Shown here: positions 18,509 through 26,474 of the stretch, piece after piece | Position numbering within the stretch: the stretch's first letter is position 1 | How the letters are laid out: every line of letters starts with the position of its first letter | Assembly: GCF_900104645.1 (NCBI RefSeq) | Contig: NZ_FNWE01000001.1 | Span: forward strand, 255,765 to 319,764 | Length of the DNA: 64,000 nucleotides | Reading direction: 5' to 3' | Source of the DNA: Alterileibacterium massiliense | GTDB taxonomy: Bacteria > Bacillota > Clostridia > Peptostreptococcales > Anaerovoracaceae | Position numbers and translations under genes: made by a program | The notes under the pieces: generated by a model | What the model saw: the letters and a program-made list of their open reading frames with translations, nothing else | What the model was told of the DNA's origin: nothing | Database searches by the model: none

Positions 18509-18871
18509 TTAATAGGGATTTGCACCCATAGACTGAAATTCTATCAGAAGTAGTGAATGAATTCGCCACAGCTCTTTTGAGAAATGTTCAATCTCTTTTT
18601 TTATATCACCGATGTCCTCTTTGTAGATTATACCTGTCGAATTTACTCGCTTTGCAATCTGATTGATATTGTTTGTTGCATTAGAAAGTAAGCCTTGTAA
18701 ATCTCTGAAAGGCTCTAAATCCACTTGATAAATTTCCTTTTCCAAAACGCATTTGCGGATAAAATGACTCATGTTTCTACACTTCGCAAGTCTTTTTTTC
18801 TCTTCAAAAAGAGCCTTTTCTTCTTCGGTTAATTTAATTTCAAGTCTTTCATTTCGTATTCTATTTGCCAT
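18509..18871 (-). CDS. mobC: MobC-like mobilisation (relaxosome) protein
   Basis: This 120-residue protein has an N-terminal ribbon-helix-helix-like segment (RLEIKLTEEEKALFEEKKRLAKCRNMSHFIRKCVL) and the MobC core (LLSNATNNINQIAKRVNSTGIIY). MobC proteins bind oriT and help the relaxase nick DNA. Its start follows GGAGG. Candidate oriT repeats lie immediately upstream, but no relaxase gene is present. Its last codons (IEFQSMGAN) lie in DNA that also recurs, rearranged, at both cassette right ends (29740 and 35460). Confidence 0.85.
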   Translation of the reverse strand: MANRIRNERLEIKLTEEEKALFEEKKRLAKCRNMSHFIRKCVLEKEIYQVDLEPFRDLQGLLSNATNNINQIAKRVNSTGIIYKEDIGDIKKEIEHFSKELWRIHSLLLIEFQSMGANPY

Positions 18872-18904
18872 AGGTAAATCCTCCTTTGAATGTATTTCGG
18901 GGTC

Positions 18905-19000
18905 TTAGGGTACACCCTAACAAGTTAAAAATTGATAAAAAAAGAAGCAGATCCCAGAGGGCTGCTTCATCAATTTTTTCGTAAGTGTCCGTACACTTAC
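18905..19000. other. Candidate oriT / mobilisation region
   Basis: Immediately upstream of mobC are two short perfect inverted repeats. TTAGGGT/ACCCTAA has a 2-base spacer (18905-18920), and GTAAGTGT/ACACTTAC a 4-base spacer (18981-19000). Between them, a larger hairpin uses GAAGCAG/CTGCTTC inside AAATTGAT/ATCAATTT and ends in a T run. Inverted repeats next to mobC are the usual setting of oriT. No nic site was identified. Confidence 0.45.
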
Positions 19001-19055
19001 TGTGCTTGCTCATATACTAATAGTATAAGAACAGCTTTAAGCATAGTTCTTAAAA

Positions 19056-19275
19056 ATGAACCTAATCATCTATGATAAAATTATAGATATTAGGGATGAA
19101 ATGGGATTGTTTTATGTGCTTGCTGGGTTTCCAACTTAGGAATTACTCATTTGGTAGACTCCACCCTCATTCCATTGCCTTTCATCTTTTCGGTTGGTTA
19201 GGTTCATTCATTGATTACCTGTATAACTCGTGAGCCTGTTGTGGTTTTGGATTAACAGGGCATCCCAAATTATAG
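19056..19275 (+). ncRNA. Candidate IS110 bridge RNA
   Basis: The 275-bp region before the transposase folds into a 5' stem-loop: CCTAAT-C-ATCTAT pairs with ATAGAT-ATTAGG, 19061-19094. A stem GATGAAA/TTTCATC (19095/19180) then encloses a loop, and GGTTCA/TGAGCC (19201/19231) encloses a second. Loop 1 carries TGTGCTTGCT (19115-19124), identical to the left flank, and CCAACTTAGG (19131-19140), a 9/10 complement of the right flank. Loop 2 carries TTGATTACCT (19211-19220), 8/10 identical to the element's right end, and GTATA, complementary to its left end. This is the target-loop/donor-loop order described for IS110 bridge RNAs. Exact RNA ends are unknown. Confidence 0.7.
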
Positions 19276-19285
19276 GAGGTATATT

Positions 19286-20563
19286 ATGTCAGAAAAAATT
19301 GTTGTAGGAATTGATGTGAGTAAAGCTTTCAGTGATATCTGTATTCTATCACCTAATAATGACATCATCAAAAGACTTAAAATTTCTAATGATATTAATG
19401 GTATGAAGTCGCTCATCTATGTACTTGAAAAGGTAGAAGATGAGTACGAGGACAGAGCAGTAATTATCATGGAAGCTACTGCACACTATCATCAAATTTT
19501 AGCTAATTTTTTCCGTAAGCATAATTACGAAGTCATTGTAATTAATCCGATTCAAAGTGGAGCATTGAAAAATATCAATATCCGAAAAATTAAATCAGAT
19601 AGAACAGATGCATATAATATAGCGTTGCTATATCGTATTAAGAATTACAACGAAACAATTACACATTCAGATACCGTTAACAGTATCAAAAAGCTTTGCA
19701 GACAGCATAAAGAATTGACGGATGAAATTGTGGAACACATCAACCGATTAATCGCTTTTTTAGATATTTCCTTTCCAGATTTCAAGAAAGTATTTGCGGA
19801 TTTGCAAGGGAAAACACCTTTGTCTTTGCTTGAAAAATATCCTACTATACAGGAAGTCTTATCTCCTGAAAATAAGCAAGATATTATTCAACTGATAAAA
19901 GAAAATTCACATAAAAGCAGCTCCTATGCCGAAGTAAAATATGAAAAACTATTGAAAGCTGCTGAAAAATCTATTGAAGTTTGTATAGTAAGCCTTAGTT
20001 CAGCAGTACTTATTCAAACAACTGTGAGGGTTATTTTTAGTTTACAGGAAGCTTTGAAAGCAATCGATAATGAAATCAAAAGGCTATCACTTTTAGATGA
20101 AAAGTTTCATAAAGAAATAGTGCTTTTACAAAGTATTCCAGGAGTTGGAGAGTATACAGCATGTGTTGTTTTATCAGAGCTTGGAGATATATCCAATTTC
20201 TCGAAACCGAAAGAATTAGTTGCCTTCTTTGGCTTGGATCCAGGAGTAACCCAAAGTGGAACATACAATAGGAAAAACAATAAAATCTCTAAAAGAGGAT
20301 CACCTCATGTTCGCTCAATTCTCCATATGCTGGCTAAATCTAATGTGTATCCAAATCGCAACAGAGAGTATTTAAATCCTGTTATGCGAGCTTATTTTGA
20401 AAAGAAGATAGCTGAAAAACCATACAAAGTTGTAATGTGTGCAATTATGCGAAAGATGGTTCAAATTATTTTTGCTGTCCTCAGAAATCAAAAATCATTT
20501 GAGTTAAGAACACCCGAAGAGCATCAAAAACTAATTCGAGAAAAGAGTAAGTTAGTCGCATAA
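19286..20563 (+). CDS. IS110-family transposase
   Basis: This 425-residue recombinase has an N-terminal RuvC-like DEDD domain with Asp10 (GIDVSK), Glu63 (MEATAHY), Asp105 and Asp108 (KSDRTDA). A coiled-coil segment follows, then a C-terminal Transposase_20 domain with QSIPGVGEYTACVVLSELGD and LDPGVTQSGTYNRKN. Ser324 in that motif is the expected nucleophile. It is complete and probably active. The ribosome site TAGGAGG lies eight bases before ATG. Confidence 0.93.
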   Translation: MSEKIVVGIDVSKAFSDICILSPNNDIIKRLKISNDINGMKSLIYVLEKVEDEYEDRAVIIMEATAHYHQILANFFRKHNYEVIVINPIQSGALKNINIRKIKSDRTDAYNIALLYRIKNYNETITHSDTVNSIKKLCRQHKELTDEIVEHINRLIAFLDISFPDFKKVFADLQGKTPLSLLEKYPTIQEVLSPENKQDIIQLIKENSHKSSSYAEVKYEKLLKAAEKSIEVCIVSLSSAVLIQTTVRVIFSLQEALKAIDNEIKRLSLLDEKFHKEIVLLQSIPGVGEYTACVVLSELGDISNFSKPKELVAFFGLDPGVTQSGTYNRKNNKISKRGSPHVRSILHMLAKSNVYPNRNREYLNPVMRAYFEKKIAEKPYKVVMCAIMRKMVQIIFAVLRNQKSFELRTPEEHQKLIREKSKLVA

Positions 20564-20840
20564 ACTATTAAAAGTGTTGCCTCAAAAAATGAAAGTGTAT
20601 GAGGCTTGTTTGCTATGCACATTTTTAAGTTTTGTGACTTAAAAATTTTTAAAAAAAATTTTTAAAATAACTATTGACTTCCTTAGTTGGTCTACAAAAG
20701 AACGATTAAGATAGCAAGTATTAAGCATATTTTCAAAACAGTATATCAAATTTAACAAGAGATGGGAAGAGGGAGGCTCATATTTATGGTATAATAGTAA
20801 AATAAATAGCAAAAAATTATCAAGAAGCGAGACAAAAGGT

Positions 20841-21812
20841 ATGGAGTTAAATAGAAAGAGTATTATCGAAAACGCCTACAATGGGTATATTTTTTCGGAG
20901 AAGAAAAATGTTGATAATGCGAAAGTTTATCGTTTTAGAAACGAAACGGGTACAGGAGAAATGCGTTGTTATGATTTGCTTGAAGGAATTCAATTATCTT
21001 ATAACAACTTAAATATGGAAACAACACATCAAAAAATAACACCTAAAGAAGGAATCTTACAAATTGATCATTGCCTTGAAGGGTGCTATGAATTTAAGCT
21101 GGAAAATAATGAACGCGCATTTATTGGAAAAGGAGATTTAAGTGTTTTAGAACTTGGGAAAGTACCGTTTGAAAACTCTTGTATTCCCATGAAAAAATAT
21201 GTAGGGCTTTCTCTTTTTATTGATATGAGTATAGCACAAAAGTCCATTTCAAAATATTTTCCATATGGAAATATAGATTTGTTTGAAATGCGGGATAAGG
21301 TGTGCAAAAATGGGGCGGCGTTAATTATCCGCTCTCGTCATGAAATCAATCATATTATTGGTGAATTATATAGGGTTGATGAGAGGATACAGCTTCCATA
21401 TTCAATAATTAAAACAATAGAACTATTACTATTTCTGAGTTTAGTTGAAAGTAAAGACACACATAAACTTCCATCCTTTTCTGAGCCTGTGTACGAAGCA
21501 ACTCAAGAATGCTACAAAGCTCTTATGGAAAATCCTTTTGACAGATATTCTATTTCTGAACTGGCAAAAAAATATGCAATTTCTGAATCAAGTCTTAAAA
21601 GATGTTTTTCTTATATAACCGGAAATTCAATAGGCAGTTTTATTAAAAAAACTTGTCTTGAAGCGGCAGCAGAGTTACTAATTCATAAGTCAAGTATGTC
21701 TATCGGAGAAATAGCGGATTTAGCAGGATACTTAAATCAAGGCAAGTTTTCTTCAGCTTTTAAAAAACATTTTGGAGAGACACCACAACAATATAGGAGT
21801 AAATCTGTTTGA
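20841..21812 (+). CDS. AraC-family transcriptional regulator
   Basis: This 323-residue protein has an N-terminal ligand/sensor domain and a C-terminal double helix-turn-helix. The latter includes YSISELAKKYAISESSLKRCF and MSIGEIADLAGYLNQGKFSSAFKKHFGETPQQYR. The layout resembles PchR/YbtA-type regulators, which sense metallophores. The transporter operon begins 160 bp downstream on the same strand, so it is the likely activator. A TATAAT at 20790-20795 may be its -10 box. A terminator separates it from the operon. Confidence 0.88.
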   Translation: MELNRKSIIENAYNGYIFSEKKNVDNAKVYRFRNETGTGEMRCYDLLEGIQLSYNNLNMETTHQKITPKEGILQIDHCLEGCYEFKLENNERAFIGKGDLSVLELGKVPFENSCIPMKKYVGLSLFIDMSIAQKSISKYFPYGNIDLFEMRDKVCKNGAALIIRSRHEINHIIGELYRVDERIQLPYSIIKTIELLLFLSLVESKDTHKLPSFSEPVYEATQECYKALMENPFDRYSISELAKKYAISESSLKRCFSYITGNSIGSFIKKTCLEAAAELLIHKSSMSIGEIADLAGYLNQGKFSSAFKKHFGETPQQYRSKSV

Positions 21813-21901
21813 CCTGTTTGGAGCAAATAAAGGTCTAATAGGTTATAAGAGAAATATCCATTTTGATGTAACATAGTTGCTGAAGATGGACATTTGTTGC
21901 A

Positions 21902-21930
21902 GGAAGACCATCCGGTCTTCCTATTTTTTT
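21902..21930 (+). terminator. Terminator or attenuator between araC-like gene and ECF operon
   Basis: GGAAGACC-ATCC-GGTCTTCC is followed by a run of Ts, a strong intrinsic terminator 90 bp after the regulator. An upstream imperfect stem (AAATATCCAT near 21852 with ATGGACATTT near 21884) could form an alternative structure. Attenuation is speculative. Confidence 0.8.
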
Positions 21931-21974
21931 CGAACAGATGTTAGCTTTATCTAACCAAAAAGGAGGCGTTTAAT

Positions 21975-22577
21975 ATGACGAAAGAAAAAATGACGGTAAA
22001 GGATATTGTAACGGTTGCCGTTATGATGGCTCTGTTCTATGCAATAGCATTTTTAGTGGGAATGGGTACGGTAGCTATCCCTATTCTTTACCTTTATGGA
22101 ACAGCAGGCATTGAAATGTTTTTGGGTTCAATTTTTTACTTGGTAGCAGCCAACAGAGTAAATAAGCATGGTCTTTTATTTGTTTGGGTAATGATATATG
22201 CACTTATTACCGCAGCGATGGGTTATATGTTTATGGTTCCTTATTTTATAGCTGTTGCAGTGATTTCTGAAATTGTGATGATTGGTAAAAACACATATAG
22301 AAATCCTGTTAGAAACATGATTGGCTGGAGTACCTATGGAATCGGCATGGTATTGGGAATTGGCGTACCTTGCTGGGTTGCATGGGAAAGCTATCAAAAA
22401 CAGGCACTCGCAAGTGGTTTTGCAGATGCTACGATGAAGCTTCAGTATAATATGGTTTCTTCTCCGAAATTGATGCTCGTTGGTGTAATTATAACGGTAA
22501 TATTATCTGCATTAGGTGTGCTTATATCACAAAAAATTCTCAAAAAACACTTTGAAAAAGCCGGAATTTTGAGTTAA
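21975..22577 (+). CDS. ECF transporter S component (MptD/Trep_Strep family)
   Basis: This 200-residue membrane protein has about six helices, without a charged extramembrane domain. The N-terminal KMTVKDIVTVAVMMALFYAIAF is the typical S-component helix 1, and the overall text matches the Trep_Strep (MptD) group. It would bind a small substrate for the energising module encoded next (T and ATPase subunits). The substrate is unknown; similar genes accompany siderophore-type ABC pairs in streptococcal islands. The start follows AAGGAGG. Confidence 0.8.
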   Translation: MTKEKMTVKDIVTVAVMMALFYAIAFLVGMGTVAIPILYLYGTAGIEMFLGSIFYLVAANRVNKHGLLFVWVMIYALITAAMGYMFMVPYFIAVAVISEIVMIGKNTYRNPVRNMIGWSTYGIGMVLGIGVPCWVAWESYQKQALASGFADATMKLQYNMVSSPKLMLVGVIITVILSALGVLISQKILKKHFEKAGILS

Positions 22578-22580
22578 ACA

Positions 22581-23267
22581 ATGAGCTGCGAGAAAAGACT
22601 AAGAGAATTAAGTGGTATAGGTGCGCTATTATTAACATTTCTCGCCTGTATGGTATCTATTTTTACTGAAAGCTATTATATGCACGCTTTGTTTGTGATA
22701 TGGCTGGCTATGCTTCTTGCATATTTAGGTTTTGTCAAACAAAGCGTGCAATATGTGTTGCTTTATTCATTTACAACATTTTGGTTGATAATGATGATTC
22801 CAAAAGGAGTGATGATAATATCGCCGATGTTATTAGGAATGATATATAAATTTATTGTTCCTATTATGGCTGCCTATTTAACTTTCAAAATACCATCAGG
22901 AAAATTGATTGCTGTATTTCAGAAAAGCTCAATGCCACAAAATATACTTCTGATTTTGGTGATTATGATCAGATTTATTCCAACCATATCAGGGGAAATA
23001 AAAACGATAAAAGAAGCAATGAAGGTGCGTGGATTAACCGGAAGTAAAAAAAAGGTGTTCTTTCATCCATTAAGAACTGTTGAGTATGTAGTAGTCCCTT
23101 TAATTTTTCGTTCAATTAAAGTTGGAGATGAACTTGCTGCAGCGGCTATTGTAAGAGGTGTTGAAAACACCGGTAAAAAACAAAGCTATTATGAAACAAA
23201 AATGAGTAAGACAGATATTGTGATTTTAACGATCAGTCTTTTATTGCTAATCGTTTGCATTATTTGA
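22581..23267 (+). CDS. ECF transporter transmembrane T component
   Basis: This 228-residue protein is hydrophobic in its N-terminal half. It has two coupling-helix motifs of the x-R-G type, KEAMKVRGLTG (about 146-156) and AAAIVRGVEN (about 190-199), which contact the two ATPase domains in EcfT. The gene begins 3 bp after the S-component stop and precedes the ATPase by 10 bp, so the three genes form a complete dedicated ECF importer. Confidence 0.85.
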   Translation: MSCEKRLRELSGIGALLLTFLACMVSIFTESYYMHALFVIWLAMLLAYLGFVKQSVQYVLLYSFTTFWLIMMIPKGVMIISPMLLGMIYKFIVPIMAAYLTFKIPSGKLIAVFQKSSMPQNILLILVIMIRFIPTISGEIKTIKEAMKVRGLTGSKKKVFFHPLRTVEYVVVPLIFRSIKVGDELAAAAIVRGVENTGKKQSYYETKMSKTDIVILTISLLLLIVCII

Positions 23268-23277
23268 GGAGGGGAAA

Positions 23278-24771
23278 TTGATGAAAAGTGAAGTAAAGAT
23301 TCATCATGTAAGCTATTCATACAATAAAAATGAAATGCAGCTTAATGACATCAATTTAAACATCCTACAAGGGGAGTGTATTGCAATCATTGGAGCTTCA
23401 GGTTGCGGAAAATCCACATTAACAAGAGTGATAAACGGGCTTATACCGTCGTTCTTTCAAGGAGAGTTAAGCGGAAAGACTTTTATTAAAGAGAAGGACA
23501 TACATCAATTACCATCTTGGGAAATAGGGAAAATGATTGGTAACGTTTTTCAAGATCCAAGAAGTCAGTTTTTTTCCAATGAAGTTGCCGGGGAAATTGC
23601 GTTTGGATGCGAAAATATGGGACTTACACATAGTGAAATAATAAAGCGAGTTAATCAAACTGTAAAAGAAATGGGAATTGAAGATTTACTCAATACAAGT
23701 ATCTATTCCTTATCATATGGCATGAGACAAAAAGTAGCAATATGTTCGGCAAAAGCAATGGAGCCTGACGTATATGTATTTGATGAACCATCAGCAAATC
23801 TTGATTTAAGTGCAACATATCTTCTTGCAGACTTAATAAAAAGATTAAAAAACAGTGGAAAAACAAGTATTATCGCAGAACATCGACTTTTTTATTTAAG
23901 AGGTATTGCTGACCGATATATTTTTATGGAAAACGGAAAAATAATTAAAGAATATTCATCAAATGAAATACAGGAACAAAAGTCTGAGGCGCTTAATAAA
24001 AAAGGGCTTCGTTCTTTGCGTTTTGAGGATATTTCTATTCCAAATACCGATTTGAGCGGAATCACATCGCCACATCCAATATCGGTAACGGGCTTAAGTA
24101 AAGATTTTAAGAACCACCAGCTGCTTAAAAATATAACTTTTCAATACGATAACAATGAAATTATTGCTTTGGTTGGTGCAAATGGTGTGGGAAAAAGCAC
24201 ATTAGGAAAGGTTTTTGCAGGCTTAATGAAAGAAAGTTCCGGTGAAATCTTAGTGGATGGAAACTCAAAAAAATACAAGCAACGCATTGGGAAAATTTGG
24301 TATATACCTCAAGATTTAGATTCTCAACTTTTTGGAGAAGATTTAATAGACGAATTAACAACAGGATTAGACAATCCTGATAAAAACATAGATAAAGCCG
24401 AAGATATATTAAGAAAATTAGGCTTGATTGAGTTAAAAAATAAACATCCTGCAACTTTGTCTGGTGGACAAAAGCAAAGGCTTGTTTTAGGTGTTGCTAT
24501 GATGAGAAATGCTCCGATGATTATATTGGATGAGCCAACATCCGGTTTAGATTTTAACAGTATGGAAAAAGTTAGGGTTTTAATTAAGGAACAACAAAAG
24601 AATGGAACCAAATTTCTGATTATCTCTCATGACATTGAATTTATTGCAAGAACTTGCAATAGAATATTAAAACTTGATGATGGGGAAATTACAGAAGATT
24701 ATTATTTAGAAAATATACAAGACTTATTAAAGTCAATGAATGCGAAAGAGGTGGAAAAATGGATGTGTTAA
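23278..24771 (+). CDS. ECF transporter ATPase with two fused nucleotide-binding domains
   Basis: This 497-residue protein contains two ABC domains, about 1-240 and 265-497. Domain 1 has Walker A GASGCGKST, Q-loop VFQDPRSQFFSNE and Walker B VYVFDEPSAN, but a degenerate signature (SLSYGMRQK). Domain 2 is canonical: GANGVGKST, LSGGQKQRL and IILDEPTSGLD. Such fused EcfA proteins replace the EcfA1/EcfA2 pair, with one composite site probably weak. It overlaps the next gene by 13 bp. Confidence 0.9.
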   Translation: MMKSEVKIHHVSYSYNKNEMQLNDINLNILQGECIAIIGASGCGKSTLTRVINGLIPSFFQGELSGKTFIKEKDIHQLPSWEIGKMIGNVFQDPRSQFFSNEVAGEIAFGCENMGLTHSEIIKRVNQTVKEMGIEDLLNTSIYSLSYGMRQKVAICSAKAMEPDVYVFDEPSANLDLSATYLLADLIKRLKNSGKTSIIAEHRLFYLRGIADRYIFMENGKIIKEYSSNEIQEQKSEALNKKGLRSLRFEDISIPNTDLSGITSPHPISVTGLSKDFKNHQLLKNITFQYDNNEIIALVGANGVGKSTLGKVFAGLMKESSGEILVDGNSKKYKQRIGKIWYIPQDLDSQLFGEDLIDELTTGLDNPDKNIDKAEDILRKLGLIELKNKHPATLSGGQKQRLVLGVAMMRNAPMIILDEPTSGLDFNSMEKVRVLIKEQQKNGTKFLIISHDIEFIARTCNRILKLDDGEITEDYYLENIQDLLKSMNAKEVEKWMC

Positions 24772-26474
24772 AGAAGCATTTAGGACAAATTTTTTTTGCA
24801 GTTTTTGTCGCAGTCCTTGGGGTGCTTTGTGGAGTTTTGCCATATTTTGCAATGGCGAAAATCGTTGAACATATAGCTGCTGGAAAAATAAATTTTATGA
24901 TTTATAAAGAGCCTATTTTAATAATTTTATGCGGACTTTTAGGAAGTGTTATTTTTCATGAAATATCAACATTAACTTCTCATAATCTTGCTTTTCGTAT
25001 TATTGAAGATGAGAGAAAAAAACTTGCAAGAAAAATAAGCAGATTATCTATGGGGGAAGTTGAGAAAAGGAGCAGTGGTGAATGGACACAGTTTATGGTT
25101 GAAACTTTGGATAAAATGGAACAGCCAATCGCACATGTAATCCCAGAAGTAATCGCAAATGTTATTATTCCCATCGTGTTAGTTATTATTATTTTTGTGC
25201 TTGATTGGAGAATAGGTCTTGCCAATCTTGTAACTCTTCCAATCGGTGTATTGTTCTCGTTTTTAATGATGGGAGGATACGAGGAAAAATCTCGTAACTA
25301 CCAACAAGCTGCAAAAAACATGAATACTACTGCGGTTGAATATATTAGAGGTATTCAGGTTATCAAAGCTTTCAATAAATCAGCGTCATCCTATGGAAAA
25401 TTTGTAGATGCCGTTAATAAGAACAGGGACAGTATGCTTAGTTGGTATTTAAGTGTTTGTTTTTATATGACTGCTGCAATGGAAATTCTGCCTTCAACTA
25501 TGTTGTTTGTCTTGCCTATTTCTTTGTTTCTATACATGAAAGGGAGCATTTCTGTTGGCATTCTCATTATGTGTGTGCTGTTATCTTATGCATCTTATAA
25601 GCCTTTGATTAAAGCAATGAGCCATATGGATACAATGGCAAACGTAAGAGTAGTGATTGATGAAATCAAGACAGTAATGAATTTGCCGGAGCTTGAAAGA
25701 GGAGATAATTGTAATACGATAAGCTCTTACGGCATAACCTTTGAAAATGTAAGTTTTGGTTATAACGACGAAAAGAAAGTATTTGAAAATTTGTCTTTTC
25801 ATGCAGAAGAAAAACAACTTACAGCTATTGTAGGATATTCAGGCAGCGGAAAATCTACCATTGCAAAATTAATTGCCGGATATTGGAATGCTGACAATGG
25901 AAAAATTTGCATAGGCAATGTAAATGTAAAAGATATTTCTCTTGAAAAAAATATGGAACTTGTAACCTATGTTTCGCAAGAGAATTATCTTTTCAAAAAA
26001 ACCATTTTAGAAAATATGAAATTGGCTAAGCCTGATGCGAGTATTGAAGAAATTGAACAAGCGTGCAAGAAAGCCAGTTGTCATGACTTTATTATGAGCT
26101 TGCCTGACGGATATAACACGATTGTTGGTGAAGCGGGCAATAATCTTTCGGGTGGTGAACGTCAAAGAATTACCATTGCAAGAGCGTTGCTAAAAGATAG
26201 TCCTATCGTTCTTTTGGATGAAGCTACTGCTTACTCTGATCCAGACAATGAGGCAGAAATTCAGAAATCTATAGATGCATTGGTTAAAAATAAAACCGTT
26301 ATTATGATAGCTCATAGACTTTCGACTATAATTCGTGCGAACAAGATTATTGTAGTAACCAATGGAGAAATAGAAGCTGAAGGAACACATTCCGAGCTTC
26401 TTGGTAAAAGCGAAACCTACGCAAAAATGTGGAAATCGCACATTAGTGTATATCAACAGGCGGAGGTAAAGTAA
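24759..26474 (+). CDS. ABC half-transporter (IrtA/YbtP-like), first of pair 1
   Basis: This 571-residue protein has an N-terminal six-helix exporter-fold membrane domain (about 1-310) and a C-terminal ATPase. The ATPase has Walker A YSGSGKSTIAK, signature NLSGGERQRITIARALL, Walker B IVLLDEATAYSDPD and H-loop MIAHRLSTI. Its start overlaps the ECF ATPase gene, and the second half-transporter follows with zero spacing. Pairs of this type beside an ECF module and an AraC regulator resemble the YbtPQ/IrtAB siderophore importers; drug export is the alternative. Confidence 0.88.
   Translation: MDVLKKHLGQIFFAVFVAVLGVLCGVLPYFAMAKIVEHIAAGKINFMIYKEPILIILCGLLGSVIFHEISTLTSHNLAFRIIEDERKKLARKISRLSMGEVEKRSSGEWTQFMVETLDKMEQPIAHVIPEVIANVIIPIVLVIIIFVLDWRIGLANLVTLPIGVLFSFLMMGGYEEKSRNYQQAAKNMNTTAVEYIRGIQVIKAFNKSASSYGKFVDAVNKNRDSMLSWYLSVCFYMTAAMEILPSTMLFVLPISLFLYMKGSISVGILIMCVLLSYASYKPLIKAMSHMDTMANVRVVIDEIKTVMNLPELERGDNCNTISSYGITFENVSFGYNDEKKVFENLSFHAEEKQLTAIVGYSGSGKSTIAKLIAGYWNADNGKICIGNVNVKDISLEKNMELVTYVSQENYLFKKTILENMKLAKPDASIEEIEQACKKASCHDFIMSLPDGYNTIVGEAGNNLSGGERQRITIARALLKDSPIVLLDEATAYSDPDNEAEIQKSIDALVKNKTVIMIAHRLSTIIRANKIIVVTNGEIEAEGTHSELLGKSETYAKMWKSHISVYQQAEVK

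Larger units (their letters stand above)
19011..20683 (+). mobile_element. IS110-family insertion sequence with CT core
   Basis: The boundaries are deduced from guide matches in the element's noncoding RNA region. The left flank ends TGTGCTTGCT (19001-19010) and the right end is TTGACTTCCT (20674-20683), followed by TAGTTGG. A CT dinucleotide ends both. The length of about 1.67 kb, one transposase gene and lack of obvious terminal inverted repeats suit IS110. It lies beside the oriT-like hairpin and separates mobC from the cargo. Confidence 0.7.

Noticed and set aside
19154..20695. Alternative right boundary of the IS at GTCTAC (20690), pairing with GTAGAC at 19154
   Set aside because: This gives only a 6-nt match and leaves the donor guide unmatched. 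The boundary at 20683 gives 9/10 and 8/10 matches for two guides at once.
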